A DNA stretch of 64,000 nt. Source: JAIPEL01 sp050115795. Its GTDB lineage: Bacteria > Desulfobacterota > Desulfobacteria > Desulfobacterales > CAFBRK01. The notes beneath the pieces were generated by a model. It had not been told where the DNA came from. It saw nothing but the letters and a program-made list of their open reading frames with translations, and did no database searches. The DNA is taken from NCBI GenBank assembly GCA_050115795.1, contig JASFPT010000001.1, positions 15,845 through 79,844 on the forward strand, given 5' to 3'. Both the position numbers and the translations under genes were made by a program. Numbering within the stretch: the stretch's first letter is position 1; every line of letters starts with the position of its first letter. Shown here piece by piece: positions 62,114-64,000 of this stretch.

Positions 62114-64000
62114 CTATTCGTTCCCCTTGAGCATTTCCTGCAGTTCGCTGAGCAAGTTGAGCGCATCGAGGGGCGTCATCCGGGAAAGATCGAGCTTCTT
62201 GAGCCGTTCTGCCACCCGCTGGCGGGGACGGGAGAACAGGTCGAGTTGTCGGGGGCCGCTCTGGGCGCCTGGCGGCGCCTCGGCATCTTCCGTGGCTTCA
62301 GTCGGGGCGGCGCCGCTTTCGATCCGAAAAAGGATTTTTTTAGCCCGCCGAACCACGGTCTCCGGTACGCCGGCCAGCCGGGCCACCTGAATCCCGTAAC
62401 TCCGGTTCGTTCCCCCTTCCACCAGCTTTCTCAGGAAGATGATCTCGTCGCTCCATTCCTTGACGGCGATGCTGAAATTCTTGATCCGGGAAAGGCGCCC
62501 CTCCAGAGCGGTCAGCTCATGGTAATGGGTGGCAAACAGCGTCTTGACGCCCCTGCCCTTGAGTCCGTGCAGGTACTCGGCCACCGCCCAGGCAATGGAG
62601 AGCCCGTCGAAGGTGCTCGTCCCCCGGCCGATCTCGTCTAGAATCACCAGGCTTTTGGCCGTCGCGTTGTTGAGGATATTGGCCGTCTCCTCCATCTCCA
62701 CCATGAAAGTGCTCTGCCCCTGGGCCAGGTTGTCCAGTGCGCCGACCCGGGTAAAGATCCGGTCCGTCACGCAGATCGACGCCGCGGCGGCGGGAACGAA
62801 CGATCCCATGTGGGCCATGAGCACCGTCAGGGCCACCTGGCGAAGCACCGTCGATTTTCCGGCCATGTTCGGCCCGGTGATGATCAAAACCTGCTGCTGT
62901 TCGTCGTCCAGTCGAATACTGTTGGGGACGAACCGCTCTCCGGTAAGCATCTTTTCCACCACCGGATGACGGCCCTCATCGATCTGAATCACCCCGTCTT
63001 CATTGATTTCCGGTCGATTGTAGTCTTCCCTGTCGGCGATTTCAGCCAGGTTGAGCAAAGCGTCCACCCGGGCCAGAAAATCTGCGGCGGCCGCCACGGA
63101 CGGATGCCGATCGACCACGGCCTGACGGACCTCGCAAAAGATCTCGTATTCCAGGGTGCAGCGCCGCTCCTCGGCGCCCAACACCTTCGCTTCGAAGTCC
63201 TTCAGCTCATCGGTGATATAGCGCTCGGCGTTGACCAGCGTCTGTTTTCGCACGAAGCGATCCGGCACGGATGCACTGTGGGTCTTGGAAACCTCGATGT
63301 AGTATCCAAACACCTTGTTGTAGCGGACCTTCAGCGATCCGATACCGGTGGCCTTGCGCTCCCGGGCTTCCAGCTCGGCCAGCCAGCCCTTGCCGTCCCG
63401 GCTGATACGAATCAGTTCGTCGAGCTCCTTCCGGTAGCCGGTCCGGATCAGGCCGCCCTCGTTGACGGTGGGCGGGGCATCCTCCCGGATGGCCTGTTCG
63501 ATGTGTTCGGCCAGTTCCTGGAGGGGCGACGGATCCCCGTCCCACCGAAACAGGTCGGAGTCCAGTTCCGCCAGTCCTTGAATGACCGCCGGAAGCGCCT
63601 GAATCGATCGCTTCAGGGCGACCAGGTCCCGGGCGTTGCCGTGGCCCATGCTGATCTTGCTGCCAAGCCGCTCCAGGTCGAACACCGACTCGAGGGCATC
63701 TCGCACCCGTCGACGGGCGGAGGCCCCTGCACGGGCTTCGGCCACCGCATCCAGCCGCTCATCGATGCATTCAAGGTTCATCAGCGGATAGCGGATCCAG
63801 TGCTTCAGCATCCGGGCGCCCATGGCGGTGATCGTCCGGTCCAGGACCTCGATCAGGGTTCCTTTGCGGTCTGCGGACCGGATGCCGGTGGTCAGTTCCA
63901 GGTTGCGGCAGGACAGCTCGTCGATCTGCAAAAAGGCGTCGAGGGAATACGTTTCCAAGCCCCGGATGTGGGAAACCTGCTGCTTTTGCGTCTCCCGCAC
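62114..64000 (-). CDS. mutS: DNA mismatch repair protein MutS, 5' end outside window
   Basis: The last 628 codons of MutS; the mismatch-binding N-terminal domain and start codon lie beyond the right edge. The visible part has the lever/clamp regions (SKISMGHGNARDLVALKRSI, RYNKVFGYYIEVSKTH), the ATPase P-loop ITGPNMAGKSTVLRQ, the STFMVEM element, Walker B ILDEIGRGTSTFDG and the ATHYHEL motif. It ends with the usual helical tail (MTPLDALNLLSELQEM). The amidase gene follows about 140 bases downstream on the same strand. Confidence 0.97.
   Translation of the reverse strand: MRETQKQQVSHIRGLETYSLDAFLQIDELSCRNLELTTGIRSADRKGTLIEVLDRTITAMGARMLKHWIRYPLMNLECIDERLDAVAEARAGASARRRVRDALESVFDLERLGSKISMGHGNARDLVALKRSIQALPAVIQGLAELDSDLFRWDGDPSPLQELAEHIEQAIREDAPPTVNEGGLIRTGYRKELDELIRISRDGKGWLAELEARERKATGIGSLKVRYNKVFGYYIEVSKTHSASVPDRFVRKQTLVNAERYITDELKDFEAKVLGAEERRCTLEYEIFCEVRQAVVDRHPSVAAAADFLARVDALLNLAEIADREDYNRPEINEDGVIQIDEGRHPVVEKMLTGERFVPNSIRLDDEQQQVLIITGPNMAGKSTVLRQVALTVLMAHMGSFVPAAAASICVTDRIFTRVGALDNLAQGQSTFMVEMEETANILNNATAKSLVILDEIGRGTSTFDGLSIAWAVAEYLHGLKGRGVKTLFATHYHELTALEGRLSRIKNFSIAVKEWSDEIIFLRKLVEGGTNRSYGIQVARLAGVPETVVRRAKKILFRIESGAAPTEATEDAEAPPGAQSGPRQLDLFSRPRQRVAERLKKLDLSRMTPLDALNLLSELQEMLKGNE

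Overview
The window is a GC-rich, densely packed bacterial chromosome segment of ordinary housekeeping and regulatory genes. I see no phage, insertion sequence, CRISPR array, rRNA or tRNA. The gene mix suggests a Gram-negative anaerobe of the Desulfobacterota (Desulfobacterales-like): a ferredoxin-type 4Fe-4S protein, an archaeal-like FMN glutamate synthase homologue, FmdB-type zinc ribbons, many two-component and PAS proteins, an outer-membrane OmpA lipoprotein and sigma-54 control. The taxonomic placement is inference; no lineage marker such as 16S or dsrAB is present.

Layout. 1-8.7 kb: a partial PEP/pyruvate-binding protein with receiver-like domains, a KaiC-like/XRE/cupin regulator, an FMN glutamate synthase homologue, a LOV-like PAS protein, an acidic orphan, a small ppGpp-hydrolase-like HD protein and an XRE-cupin regulator. 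8.8-13 kb (minus): CysZ/EI24-like membrane protein, TruC, HrpB. 13.4-18.5 kb (plus): a eukaryote-type fused HisHF, an RsmF-like RNA methyltransferase, then small proteins (55 aa orphan, YkgJ, DUF3783, zinc ribbon). 18.5-20.5 kb: promoter, SAM riboswitch and terminator ahead of a 98-aa orphan and aspartate kinase. 20.7-21.3 kb: remains of a hybrid sensor kinase, then an MFS transporter and an FKBP. 23.5-28.3 kb (minus): nitronate monooxygenase, acyltransferase, small membrane protein and DUF5619, plus a two-component pair.

28.6-45 kb: IlvN, UspA, glycerophosphodiesterase, Cfa, TypA, a PlsB-like acyltransferase, a 4Fe-4S protein, OsmC, EttA, a CBS protein, and a two-gene unit of a membrane protein kinase plus an OmpA lipoprotein. 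45-53.3 kb: SlyD-like FKBP, a TetR regulator with a probable operator, tandem UspA, a three-gene unit (DUF2231-cytochrome c, duplicated periplasmic binding protein, hybrid sensor kinase), and a ZraP-like gene behind a sigma-54 promoter. 53.5-64 kb: FmdB, DUF4124, GpmA, a bacterial CULT (cereblon thalidomide-binding) domain protein, PfkB kinase, YqeY, a CDF transporter, small proteins, dodecin, AmiC-type amidase and a partial MutS.

The most notable items are the HisHF fusion, the CULT protein with every zinc and Trp-cage residue at the cereblon spacing, the SAM riboswitch ahead of aspartate kinase, the membrane kinase/OmpA pair, the KaiC-like regulator with a degenerate P-loop, and the sigma-54/ZraP-like unit. 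All calls are from reading the sequence; no database search was possible.
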